A DNA stretch of 9,231 nucleotides from Ktedonobacter sp. 13_1_20CM_4_53_11. Its GTDB lineage: Bacteria > Chloroflexota > Ktedonobacteria > Ktedonobacterales > Ktedonobacteraceae. The stretch covers positions 1-9,231 of the forward strand of contig MNIY01000192.1 in the NCBI GenBank assembly GCA_001919995.1. Reading direction: 5' to 3'. The notes under the pieces were generated by a model. The model was not told the origin of the DNA, ran no database searches, and was given only the letters and a program-made list of their open reading frames with translations. The translations under genes were made by a program, and so were the position numbers. This document shows, one piece after another, positions 1-6,763 of the stretch; positions within the stretch are counted from its first letter, which is position 1; each line of letters starts with the position of its first letter.

Positions 1-13
1 CATTTCTCTATTT

Positions 14-19
14 TATACT
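14..19 (+). promoter_or_regulatory. Possible -10 box upstream of the M28 peptidase gene
   Basis: TATACT matches the sigma-70 -10 consensus at five of six bases and lies about 37 bases before the peptidase ATG. The matching -35 box would fall outside the window, so only half of the promoter could be examined. A GGAG ribosome-binding site at 47-50 sits 5 bases before the ATG at 56. Confidence 0.3.
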
Positions 20-55
20 TGAGCTGTACCGCGTCTAGATTGAACTGGAGAGACC

Positions 56-1798
56 ATGCTACATCGAATATCCTGCGCCTGTTGCCTTTTCTTTCTCGCC
101 ATCAGTTCACTACTTACCTTCGTTTCGCCAACCACCGCCAGTGCCAGTAGTCCCAAATCAACTATCCACAACCACACCCTGGCAGATTTCCCAACCGTTG
201 ATCCCAACTACATCTATAGCCAGCTCTTTTATATGGTTACCAACTTCCAACACCGCGAGGCGGGATATGATGACAATTTACCGGTCAATGTGAATGGCCA
301 CGATGAATTTGCCAACTACTGGTCTCAAGAACTCATGAGGGATGTTTCAGGCTTTGGAGCGCAGGTGCGGCGCGATGCATTCAATGTAGCCGGTTGGCAG
401 GAACGTCCTGCCACTGTTCCAGCCTTCAACGTAGAAGTTACCGTCCCAGGCGTAACACATCCCGAACAGGTGGTTGTCATAGGGTGCCACTATGACGGAG
501 AAGCTATCTCCACCCAGTCAGCAAATGACGATGGCAGTGGGTGCGCTATCGAACTTGGCGTCGCCAGGGCTATGGGCATGTATTGGCGCAGCCACCATAC
601 CTATCCTGCCCGTACACTACGTTTCGTCATCTTCGATGCCGAGGAGCAGGGGCTCTACGGCTCGTTTCACTACCTGAACAGCACCGTCAACGGTGATACT
701 AAGAACATCGTTGCCATGTTTAATGAAGAGCAGAGCGGCATCGCCTACCCGCTACGCTACCTTGGCAAAATGGCGAATCCCCTGCTGCCCTTTTACGTCG
801 ATATGTCACCACTGAACAAGAGTCAATTGTACCCAAACCAGGATAAGCTTACACAGCAGCAGCGGGCCAGAATCACCACTTTTCGCGCCTTGATGCAGCA
901 GGCCGTCACTCCGGTATTTGCACAGTTTCAGGCCCTGGGATATCAAACACTCACCTACCATAGCGATAACAACCAGGACGTTACTCAACCCGTCTTCATC
1001 CCCAGCCAGCTTAACAATCTACACCTGGAAGATGACACGTTAGGGGGAAGCGACCAGATACCCTTTACACTGGCAGGTCTGCCCTGCGCTACCTTTGCAG
1101 GCAACTCAACCTACTACGACACCAACCCTCCTCCCTGGTCCTATCCATTTGACCAGAAAGAGGATACAATTCAGCTCATGAACACCTTTGCCAGTGGTAG
1201 CTCGAAAGAAGCCAGGGCGCTCGTCTTAGCCCTGGCGCTACCCGGTATGCTGACAACCTGGATGCTCAACCAATCCGCTATCCTCGGTCAGGCTGCCGCG
1301 GACAGCAAACCCATTGCAGCGATCAGCGATATCGGACAGACGGTTGTCGGTCAGCCCATCTCGCTGGACGGCAGCGCATCCTTTGATCCCACAAACGCCA
1401 GTAACATTTTGAACTACGCCTGGGACTTCGGAGATGGCGCTACAGCCACCGGTGCCACAGTCAATCACACATACAACAATGCTGGCACCTATACACTGAC
1501 TTTGACCGTCCATTCAGCCATAGGATCGCGCCAGGTCAGCAAAGTGCTCACAATCGTGCCAAAAACAACGGTCTACAACAATCCCTACGCGGGATTTAAG
1601 GCTAACGGCATACCCCCTTCCAACCCGGCAGTCATCCTTCCCACGCCCAATGACATCCCCCCCGGTCAGGGTATCCCGACTCCTCCACTAACTGGATCGA
1701 ATCCCGTCATAGCATTTCTCCTGATCGCCCTGGCGTTAGCTCTTGTAATAGCATTCATTGTAACCCTGGTGCTCAGAAGAAGGAGTAAACGAGCCTGA
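56..1798 (+). CDS. Secreted, membrane-anchored M28-family zinc peptidase with PKD domain
   Basis: This is a 580-residue predicted metallo-aminopeptidase acting outside the cytoplasmic membrane. Residues 1-30 form a signal peptide, with a hydrophobic core at about 7-23 and an ASA cleavage site near 30. The M28 domain spans about 50-405. Visible metal-site motifs are HYD (H145), NDDGSG (D158) and DAEEQG (E196 as catalytic base, E197 as ligand), with E225 in FNEEQ at the fourth ligand position. The usual last zinc ligand, His in HTxxDT, appears as Asp366 in FDQKEDT, and the family's SDH is SDQ at 332-334. A PKD domain follows at about 419-501, with WDFGDG at 456-461 and AGTYTLTLTV at 476-485. 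Then come a proline-rich linker (518-549), a transmembrane helix (550-573) and an RRRSKR tail, a C-terminal anchor. The fold is well supported. Substrate is unknown, and activity is less certain because of the ligand change. The start has GGAGAG at 47-52. Confidence 0.85.
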   Translation: MLHRISCACCLFFLAISSLLTFVSPTTASASSPKSTIHNHTLADFPTVDPNYIYSQLFYMVTNFQHREAGYDDNLPVNVNGHDEFANYWSQELMRDVSGFGAQVRRDAFNVAGWQERPATVPAFNVEVTVPGVTHPEQVVVIGCHYDGEAISTQSANDDGSGCAIELGVARAMGMYWRSHHTYPARTLRFVIFDAEEQGLYGSFHYLNSTVNGDTKNIVAMFNEEQSGIAYPLRYLGKMANPLLPFYVDMSPLNKSQLYPNQDKLTQQQRARITTFRALMQQAVTPVFAQFQALGYQTLTYHSDNNQDVTQPVFIPSQLNNLHLEDDTLGGSDQIPFTLAGLPCATFAGNSTYYDTNPPPWSYPFDQKEDTIQLMNTFASGSSKEARALVLALALPGMLTTWMLNQSAILGQAAADSKPIAAISDIGQTVVGQPISLDGSASFDPTNASNILNYAWDFGDGATATGATVNHTYNNAGTYTLTLTVHSAIGSRQVSKVLTIVPKTTVYNNPYAGFKANGIPPSNPAVILPTPNDIPPGQGIPTPPLTGSNPVIAFLLIALALALVIAFIVTLVLRRRSKRA

Positions 1799-1852
1799 AA
1801 GTCTGTTAGAATAGTGTAGACAAACCTTTTTCCATTAGAGAGGAAACACACA

Positions 1853-2356
1853 ATGGACCTTCGATCAATCCAAAAGCCGTTCAAAGAGAAGTACCGCAAT
1901 GAGCCACGTAGTTCTCAAATAACACTTAGAGCAGCAGGGAGCCAGACCGCAACACCACTGGCGTGTTCGATCGATATCGGGCGCGCAATCTACCAATCCG
2001 AAGCCCACACTGGAGTCGGGGGAGCAGGTACCGCTGCCTGTTCCGGTGACCTCCTACTTGGTGCACTGGCCGCCTGCGCGCAGATTACCTGCCAAATGGT
2101 CGCTACCAACATGGGCATACCAACAGAGCGCATCGAGGTCAAAGTTGAGGGAGACCTGGATCTTCGAGGAACGCTGGGCCTATCAAAGGACGTGCCCGTT
2201 GGTTTTGAGCATATCCGTCTTCGCTTTGAGATTGATGCCCCCGAGGCAACGGCCGAACAGCTACAAGGATTGCGCGAGAAGGCAGAACAATATTGTGTAG
2301 TGATGCAAACATTACTCCATCCACCACCGATACAGGTGGATTGGCCAGAGCAATAG
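1853..2356 (+). CDS. OsmC/Ohr-family peroxide-detoxifying protein
   Basis: This 167-residue cytoplasmic protein belongs to the OsmC family (thiol-dependent hydroperoxide reductases). The two cysteines expected for the redox pair are present: C75 in GALAACAQIT, the likely peroxidatic cysteine at the start of the long central helix, and C148 in AEQYCVVMQ, the likely resolving cysteine. C80 is an additional cysteine one turn further along. The N-terminal strands (about 20-55) and the ACSGDLLLGAL stretch (62-72) are typical of the YhfA-like branch rather than classical Ohr. The ATG follows GAGAGGAAA (1838-1846). The gene starts 54 bases after the peptidase stop without an obvious terminator between them, so read-through is possible. 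The physiological substrate, probably organic or fatty-acid hydroperoxides, is inferred from the family. Confidence 0.85.
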   Translation: MDLRSIQKPFKEKYRNEPRSSQITLRAAGSQTATPLACSIDIGRAIYQSEAHTGVGGAGTAACSGDLLLGALAACAQITCQMVATNMGIPTERIEVKVEGDLDLRGTLGLSKDVPVGFEHIRLRFEIDAPEATAEQLQGLREKAEQYCVVMQTLLHPPPIQVDWPEQ

Positions 2357-2429
2357 CTTTTCCAGCATCTTCTTTGTAGGTTGTACACCTTTTTTAGCTA
2401 AAGACGTGTAGCTTATGAAGCTTCGCATG

Positions 2430-2462
2430 GTAGCCTACTCATGAATGAAAAAAGGAGGCTAC
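2430..2462 (+). repeat. Inverted repeat with an embedded Shine-Dalgarno-like sequence in the OsmC-SDR gap
   Basis: GTAGCCT (2430-2436) and AGGCTAC (2456-2462) are perfect inverted repeats of 7 bases separated by 19. The right arm overlaps AAAGGAGG (2451-2458), a strong Shine-Dalgarno match that lies about 50 bases before the SDR ATG and serves no clear start there. No T-run follows, so it is not a standard intrinsic terminator. Arms of this length can occur by chance in a gap of this size. Confidence 0.3.
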
Positions 2463-2507
2463 TGGCGTTTCACTTTGAGATAACTATGAGGATGCAAGGA
2501 GAAGTAA

Positions 2508-3371
2508 ATGACGCAAAGTGAATCCCGGCCCTCGCAACGATCACAGTTTCAGCAACCAGTTACACGTGAGTCAGACATGCCTTCGCAACCGCAGGCACAG
2601 GCATCTAACTATCGTGCAAGTGGCAAGTTGCAGGGCAAAGTGGCGCTGATTTCGGGTGGTGACAGTGGCATTGGCCATGCCGTCGCTGTCGCTTTTGCCA
2701 AGGAAGGGGCAGATATTGCTCTCGTCTATCATGATGCACATGAAGATGCCCAAAAGGTGAAGCAAGAGGTCGAACAGCAAGGGCGCAAGTGCCTGGCTAT
2801 TGCGGGCGATGTTGGTGACGAAACCTTCTGCCAACAGGTTGTCAATCAGACGGTACAGGAACTTGGCAAGCTCAATGTCCTGGTGAACAACGCCGCAGAG
2901 CAGCACCCAAAGCAAAGCATTGAAGAAATCAGTGCAGAGCAGCTAGAGCGTACCTTTCGAACCAACATCTTTTCGATGTTCTTCATGACCAAAGCAGCCC
3001 TCAAGCACCTTTCCAACGGAGACACAATCATCAACACTACTTCGGTTACGGCATACAAAGGTGCGCCTCAATTGCTTGACTACTCATCAACCAAAGGGGC
3101 TATTGTCGCCTTCACACGCTCATTATCACAATCCCTTATTCAAAAAGGCATTCGTGTTAACGGGGTAGCTCCTGGACCCATCTGGACGCCCTTGATTGTA
3201 CAGACCATGCCCAAAGAACAGGTTGAGCAGTTTGGCAAGCAGGTGCCTATGCAGCGTCCCGGTCAACCCGATGAGCTTGCGCCTGCCTACGTGTTCCTGG
3301 CCTCGCATGACTCGTCATACATGTCAGGACAAATTCTCCATCTCAACGGTGGTGAAGTCGTAAACGGATAA
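2508..3371 (+). CDS. YghA-like short-chain dehydrogenase/reductase
   Basis: This 287-residue classical SDR is an NAD(P)-dependent oxidoreductase. The first ~38 residues are a Q/S/P-rich, probably disordered extension, as in E. coli YghA and the Bacillus general-stress SDRs. The Rossmann fold follows: GGDSGIG glycine motif (50-56), acidic D101, NNAA (127-130), and the catalytic tetrad N153, S179, Y192 (in DYSSTKG) and K196, with the standard 13-residue Ser-Tyr spacing. The tail APGPIWTPL (221-229) and the C-terminal SSYMSGQILHLNGGE resemble the YghA group closely. The substrate is not visible; family members act on sugars, alcohols or small aldehydes. A GGAG Shine-Dalgarno (2498-2501) sits 6 bases before the ATG. 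Its neighbour on the left is the OsmC gene, 151 bases away, which fits a stress-related theme, but I see no shared regulatory site. Confidence 0.9.
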   Translation: MTQSESRPSQRSQFQQPVTRESDMPSQPQAQASNYRASGKLQGKVALISGGDSGIGHAVAVAFAKEGADIALVYHDAHEDAQKVKQEVEQQGRKCLAIAGDVGDETFCQQVVNQTVQELGKLNVLVNNAAEQHPKQSIEEISAEQLERTFRTNIFSMFFMTKAALKHLSNGDTIINTTSVTAYKGAPQLLDYSSTKGAIVAFTRSLSQSLIQKGIRVNGVAPGPIWTPLIVQTMPKEQVEQFGKQVPMQRPGQPDELAPAYVFLASHDSSYMSGQILHLNGGEVVNG

Positions 3372-3381
3372 CAAGCTAGTA

Positions 3382-3425
3382 CAGCCTTGCAGAAATTCCC
3401 CAGGAGCCGAAATGACGCAAGGCTG
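3382..3425. terminator. Long-arm inverted repeat between convergent genes (possible terminator)
   Basis: CAGCCTTGC (3382-3390) and GCAAGGCTG (3417-3425) are perfect 9-base inverted repeats around a 26-base loop, starting 10 bases after the SDR stop codon. The position between convergent genes suggests a role in ending transcription from the SDR side, but no T-run follows, so rho-dependent termination or 3'-end protection is as likely as intrinsic termination. Confidence 0.4.
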
Positions 3426-3456
3426 ATTTATTTCCTGATACAGAGACGAAATCAGC
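3422..3456. terminator. Second, overlapping inverted repeat (possible terminator or alternative fold)
   Basis: GCTGATTT (3422-3429) pairs with AAATCAGC (3449-3456) around 19 bases. Its left arm shares GCTG (3422-3425) with the right arm of the preceding inverted repeat, so the two hairpins exclude each other in one transcript. A third small hairpin, GCTCC (3455-3459) with GGAGC (3466-3470) around a 6-base loop, overlaps its right end by two bases. Confidence 0.35.
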
Positions 3457-3518
3457 TCCCGGCGAGGAGCAGGTCATCTCTGAAGCGTGATGCCTGTTAA
3501 GGAGCGAGACGCCCTCAC

Positions 3519-4463
3519 TCACTTGAGCCACTGATCGAGAAAGGCATAGGCTTCCCCTTTCACTTCATCTGGGAAGCTATGCCCCGAAGGGAAAAGGATG
3601 GCCTGGAACCGTTCTGGCATTCCCTTCTGGGCATAGACGTACTGTGCTTTTACCATCAAGGAACGCACCCCATCGATGGGGAAGATAGGATCAGTTTCTC
3701 CTGCCGTCAGCAAAAAGGCACATGGAGCCAATGCCATCACCAGCGCGTCCATATCACAGATGTCTAACATGCCTGGTACATACGCTGCAAAGTTATGGTT
3801 AATGCCATCGCGCACAATAGTGCGTAGTAAACCGAAGCCGCATGAAGAGACAGCTGCGGTGATGCGCGCATCATACCACGCCAGCCAGAGAGCTTCCTGT
3901 CCGCCTAACGAGTGACCGATCACCCCCAGGCGCTCCCGATTGACATCTGGCAGGGAGGTGAGGAAGTCCACTGCGCACGTAAGATCGTGTAAGTACTTCG
4001 TTTGTAAGCAGGAGCCGCTAAGAAGGCGCTTGGTAAATTCGAAACGCTCATATCCAGCATCATCCAATGCTTTGCGCGCCTGTGGAAGCTCTTTTGCAGA
4101 CCGCCGTTCCTCAAAACACAGCAGGTCAGGACACAGCACGACATAGCCTCGACGACATACCTCCTGTCCATAGGCATACATCGGGTTGCCACCCAGCCCT
4201 GCTGGCTCAGATTTTCCCAGGTCATATTGACCCGCATGCTGGTGAATTGCTAGAAGCGCGGGCCAGCCACCAGGTGGCGTCACTGCTTGAGGCGTGAGCA
4301 GCCAGGCTGATACGTGTTCCCCTTCCTCTACCACATACGTGACCAGTGTTCGGGTATATTCCCCTTCATCCATCATTGAGCCAAATGTTGGGGTAAGTGG
4401 AACTCGTTTAGGAAAGTGTCCTAGTTGAGTGAGCAATCTTTGGCGCAAAGCCGTCATCTGCAT
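3519..4463 (-). CDS. Alpha/beta hydrolase, dienelactone hydrolase-like
   Basis: This 314-residue cytoplasmic serine hydrolase of the alpha/beta fold has no signal peptide. The catalytic triad is visible: nucleophile S185 in GHSLGGQEA, D258 in GETDPIFP and H295 in SGHSFPDE. HQHAG (74-78) lies at the usual oxyanion-hole loop position. Strand order and length fit the dienelactone hydrolase/acetyl-esterase superfamily; the substrate cannot be read from sequence, and a generic esterase is equally possible. The open frame extends upstream to 4607, but I place the start at 4463: AAGGAGG (4470-4476 on the + strand as CCTCCTT) lies 6 bases before it, and the upstream extension is a low-complexity basic stretch unlike this family. 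A second ATG two codons on is possible. The gene converges on the SDR gene and diverges from the pyrophosphatase. Confidence 0.85.
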   Translation of the reverse strand: MQMTALRQRLLTQLGHFPKRVPLTPTFGSMMDEGEYTRTLVTYVVEEGEHVSAWLLTPQAVTPPGGWPALLAIHQHAGQYDLGKSEPAGLGGNPMYAYGQEVCRRGYVVLCPDLLCFEERRSAKELPQARKALDDAGYERFEFTKRLLSGSCLQTKYLHDLTCAVDFLTSLPDVNRERLGVIGHSLGGQEALWLAWYDARITAAVSSCGFGLLRTIVRDGINHNFAAYVPGMLDICDMDALVMALAPCAFLLTAGETDPIFPIDGVRSLMVKAQYVYAQKGMPERFQAILFPSGHSFPDEVKGEAYAFLDQWLK

Positions 4464-4469
4464 AGTTCT

Positions 4470-4476
4470 CCTCCTT
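4470..4476 (-). promoter_or_regulatory. Strong ribosome-binding site fixing the hydrolase start
   Basis: Read on the minus strand this is AAGGAGG, six bases before the ATG at 4463-4461. It decides between the internal start and the longer upstream open frame. Confidence 0.75.
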
Positions 4477-4490
4477 AGTGCATTTGCACT
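4477..4490. repeat. 14-bp palindrome next to the hydrolase ribosome-binding site
   Basis: AGTGCATTTGCACT has perfect 6-base arms around TT and directly abuts the hydrolase Shine-Dalgarno. A 2-base loop is too tight for a full RNA stem, so a DNA-binding site for a dimeric repressor is the more natural reading. No regulator gene is adjacent, so this is inference. Confidence 0.35.
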
Positions 4491-4808
4491 TGACCTTTTC
4501 GGGTTTGGTGTGTCTCTTGCCCTCTGGGGGCAGCAGGAGCCATGTCCTTTCACGACCCGCTTGAGGGTACTGAAATTAGGATGTAGAACTTCCTTCTTTT
4601 TTGACAAGGTTCTTTCCTGCCTCTTGGAAACTTCTTTCTTAGTCTATCATCTCTCTTTCCAAAAGAAACGAAACACACTCCGGTCATTTTTTGTACCACG
4701 AGCAATTCACAAGAGGAACACTGGCCCCATATCGTAGGATGTGCTATCTTGTATTCTATCAAGTGCTTTACAAGCGAGAACAGCAGTGAGAGGAGCGATT
4801 TGTAAACA
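4491..4808. other. Divergent intergenic region without a gene
   Basis: No convincing coding sequence is present on either strand. The + strand is pyrimidine-rich at about 4590-4660, giving a purine-rich leader if the hydrolase is transcribed from there. A TTGTCA followed 16 bases later by TACATC on the minus strand (about 4607 to 4580) is a weak hydrolase promoter candidate. For the rightward genes only poor -10 candidates are visible (TATCTT at 4745-4750). A 7-base inverted repeat, TTGGAAA (4624-4630) with TTTCCAA (4656-4662), lies in the middle but is within chance expectation. Promoters for both directions should be here. Confidence 0.5.
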
Positions 4809-5030
4809 ATGACGAACACACCTTTGACAGGACGTACTATCCATATACACCGCCATCAGTGGCACCTGGCATGGGATCACAGCATTCCACCTGTTGCAAC
4901 AGTCCAATCTGGCGAAGAGGTGAGCTTTGATCTACTCGACGCCTCGTGCGGCCAGATCGTCGAGGGCAGTACGGAGAACACTCAAAAATGGAGGAATTAT
5001 GGCACAACCAGTCTATGTGATTGGACATAA
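4809..5030 (+). pseudogene. Truncated acetamidase/formamidase N-terminal remnant (leader ORF)
   Basis: This short open frame of 73 codons has a first ~58 residues that resemble the N-terminus of the acetamidase/formamidase family, amide-hydrolysing enzymes of about 300 residues. The resemblance rests on three stretches: HQWHLAWDHSIPPVATV (16-32), QSGEEVSFDLLDAS (33-46) and CGQIVEGST (47-55), matching the family pattern of an aromatic-D-x-S-I-P-P-V-x-x-V start, a SGD/E-x-V strand and a DAS-x-GQ segment. After STENT the homology ends and the frame reads through the pyrophosphatase ribosome-binding site and 32 bases into that gene before a TAA at 5028-5030. Everything past the first fifth of the enzyme, including the catalytic region, is missing, so it cannot be an active amidase. 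AGGAG at 4791-4795 is 13 bases before the ATG, rather far. Recognition is by eye, without an alignment. It could also be a chance ORF or a translated leader peptide. Confidence 0.55.
4990..4994 (+). promoter_or_regulatory. Ribosome-binding site fixing the pyrophosphatase start
   Basis: GGAGG lies 4 bases before the ATG at 4999. The frame is open back to 4927, but the conserved N-terminal strand and GHKNSDLDS motif begin right after the ATG at 4999, so the internal start is preferred. Confidence 0.75.
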
Positions 5031-6651
5031 GAACTCGGACCTGGACTCCGTGGCCTCCGCGTACGCGTACGCTCGCCTACTACAATTACAGGGTGAAGAA
5101 GAAGCCATCCCTGCACGTAACGGGGAACTTAAACCAGAGGTGCGTTTCGTGCTCGAACGTTACCAGGTCGATCCACCTGAGGCTATCGATGATGTCCATC
5201 TCCAGGTACGCGATGTCATGCGCCGTGGCGTGATCTGTGCCTATCTGGATCAGCCTCTATTAGAAGCAGGGCAATTGCTGCAAGAACATAACCGCCGGTC
5301 GATGCCTGTCGTTGACACAGAAAACAAAGTCCATGGCATTCTTGCTACCGAAGATTTCGCCAAACTCTTTTTTAATGACCTTGATCCACGTTCCGTCAAC
5401 CGCATACTACTGAAACGAGATAACCTGGTGCGTGCCCTCAGGGGACGGGTACTTGTGGAGGGACGCCGCCCGCTGGGGAATCGCGTCCTCGTTGGCGCGA
5501 TGCAGGCGGAAACGATGGCGGACTATATCGAACCAGGCTGCCTTGTCGTTCTGGGTGACCGCGAGGATGCCCAGCTCAAAGCAATCGAGAGCGGTGCCGC
5601 GGCCCTCGTCATCACCGGTGATTTGCTGGTCTCGGCACGGACGCTCGCGGCGGCTAAACAGCAGGGAGTCATGATCATCAGCACGGCCCATCACACATTT
5701 ACTGCGGTACGCCTCATTAATCTAAGCATCAGCACACAGGATATCATGAACCGCGAGTTCGACTCCTGCCGGCCAGAAGATCCGATGAGCGAGGTACAAC
5801 GCACGCTGGCCCGCAGGCGCTCTATGCCCGTGGTCGATGCTGAAGGCATCCTTGTAGGGTATCTTTCGCGCACCGATATTCTCAATGCCCGGCCCAAAAG
5901 GGTCGTACTGGTTGACCATAACGAGCAGTCACAGGCCGTGGACGGTATCGATGAGGCCGAATTGCTCGGTATTATCGACCATCATCGCATCGCCGATGTT
6001 CACACAAACAAGCCCATTATGTTTCGTGCTGACCCGGTCGGCTGCACCGGCACAATCATCACCGGCCTTTACCATGAGGCCGGGGTTGCCATTCCTCGCG
6101 AGGTAGCAGGATTGTTACTGGCCGGACTGCTCATCGATACGCTCATCCTGCGCTCCCCCACCAGCACAACCAAAGATGAACGCGTCGCGGGCGAACTGGC
6201 AAACATCGCGGGAGAAGATATTGAACAGTACGGCCAGGAGATTTTTGCCGCTGCCGCCGCCGATTTGAGTGCGCGTCCAGCCGAATCTCTGATTACAGCG
6301 GACTTCAAAGAGTTCACGGTCGGTGACACAAAGTTTGCCATTGGGACGATTGAGACTGCCAGTCCTGCGACGATCGAGCAAAGGATTCCTGAGTTACTCA
6401 AAGCCATGCAGCGCATTGCCCAGGAACGAGGTTATGCCTCATTGCTCTTCATGCTGGTTGATATCATCAATATGCAATGCCATCTCTTGATCTGGGGTGG
6501 CGAACAGGCAGTGGCCGAAGTATTAGGCGTTCCTCTGGAGCCAGATGGGCATTCAGTCATCGTAGAGGGTCTCGTCTCGCGCAAGAAACAGCTGGTGCCG
6601 CTACTGTCACGTATTCAAGCCACGATGACCGGTAGAACTGGAGCCTTGTAA
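4999..6651 (+). CDS. ppaC: Family II (Mn-dependent) inorganic pyrophosphatase with CBS-DRTGG-CBS regulatory insert
   Basis: This 550-residue cytoplasmic enzyme hydrolyses PPi to two phosphates. The DHH-type catalytic domain is split: its N-terminal part carries GHKNSDLDS (9-17, with metal ligands H10, D14 and D16). The remainder follows the insert, with VDHNE (305-309), the DHH motif in IIDHHR (D327, H328, H329) and D380 in LIDTLILRSP. The C-terminal DHHA2 domain ends with the substrate-binding SRKKQ (527-531). Between them lie a CBS domain (about 68-126), a DRTGG-like domain (about 130-240) and a second CBS domain (about 243-298, with RSMPVVD in both CBS units). In studied family members this insert binds adenine nucleotides: AMP and ADP inhibit, and ATP or diadenosine polyphosphates activate. 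All key catalytic residues are present, so activity is expected. The gene overlaps the acetamidase-like leader ORF by 32 bases in another frame and lies 274 bases before hppA. Confidence 0.93.
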   Translation: MAQPVYVIGHKNSDLDSVASAYAYARLLQLQGEEEAIPARNGELKPEVRFVLERYQVDPPEAIDDVHLQVRDVMRRGVICAYLDQPLLEAGQLLQEHNRRSMPVVDTENKVHGILATEDFAKLFFNDLDPRSVNRILLKRDNLVRALRGRVLVEGRRPLGNRVLVGAMQAETMADYIEPGCLVVLGDREDAQLKAIESGAAALVITGDLLVSARTLAAAKQQGVMIISTAHHTFTAVRLINLSISTQDIMNREFDSCRPEDPMSEVQRTLARRRSMPVVDAEGILVGYLSRTDILNARPKRVVLVDHNEQSQAVDGIDEAELLGIIDHHRIADVHTNKPIMFRADPVGCTGTIITGLYHEAGVAIPREVAGLLLAGLLIDTLILRSPTSTTKDERVAGELANIAGEDIEQYGQEIFAAAAADLSARPAESLITADFKEFTVGDTKFAIGTIETASPATIEQRIPELLKAMQRIAQERGYASLLFMLVDIINMQCHLLIWGGEQAVAEVLGVPLEPDGHSVIVEGLVSRKKQLVPLLSRIQATMTGRTGAL

Positions 6652-6728
6652 AAAATATGTAACACCAGTTCCACAAATCAGGGTATCTTGCACGTCATTT
6701 TTCCCTGTTGGGAGCGCGTTTTGTTACG

Positions 6729-6734
6729 TATAAT
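6729..6734 (+). promoter_or_regulatory. Perfect TATAAT box, possible distal hppA promoter
   Basis: TATAAT matches the -10 consensus exactly. The sequence about 17 bases upstream (TGTTGG at 6706-6711) is a poor -35; TTGGGA (6708-6713) is closer in sequence but only 15 bases away. If used, transcripts would have a leader of about 185 bases carrying the repeats described below. Confidence 0.35.
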
Positions 6735-6763
6735 ACTTGTCAGAGGACAAACACTATGTTAAA

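Noticed and set aside
56..100. Lipoprotein signal (lipobox) in the M28 peptidase, suggested by cysteines near the N-terminus
   Set aside because: The cysteines (residues 7, 9 and 10) lie before the hydrophobic core, not after it, so a standard signal peptide with cleavage near residue 30 fits better.
1990..2388. 132-codon open frame antisense to the OsmC gene
   Set aside because: It overlaps almost the whole OsmC domain, is Ser/Arg/Pro-rich, and has no family resemblance, so it is a shadow of the real gene.
4464..4607. N-terminal extension of the hydrolase to 4607
   Set aside because: The extra 48 residues are basic and low in order, without family resemblance, and the strong ribosome-binding site at 4470-4476 supports the start at 4463.
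4624..4662. 7-base inverted repeat TTGGAAA/TTTCCAA in the divergent intergenic region
   Set aside because: Arms of 7 bases with loops up to about 40 are expected roughly once by chance in a region this long; nothing else supports a function.
4927..4998. N-terminal extension of the soluble pyrophosphatase to 4927
   Set aside because: It lies in a different frame over the acetamidase-like segment, and the enzyme's first conserved strand begins right after the ATG at 4999, which has its own GGAGG.
6679..6707. CAGGG/CCCTG inverted repeat after the soluble pyrophosphatase as a terminator
   Set aside because: The 5-base arms are separated by about 19 bases and the T-run lies inside the loop rather than after the stem, which does not fit an intrinsic terminator.
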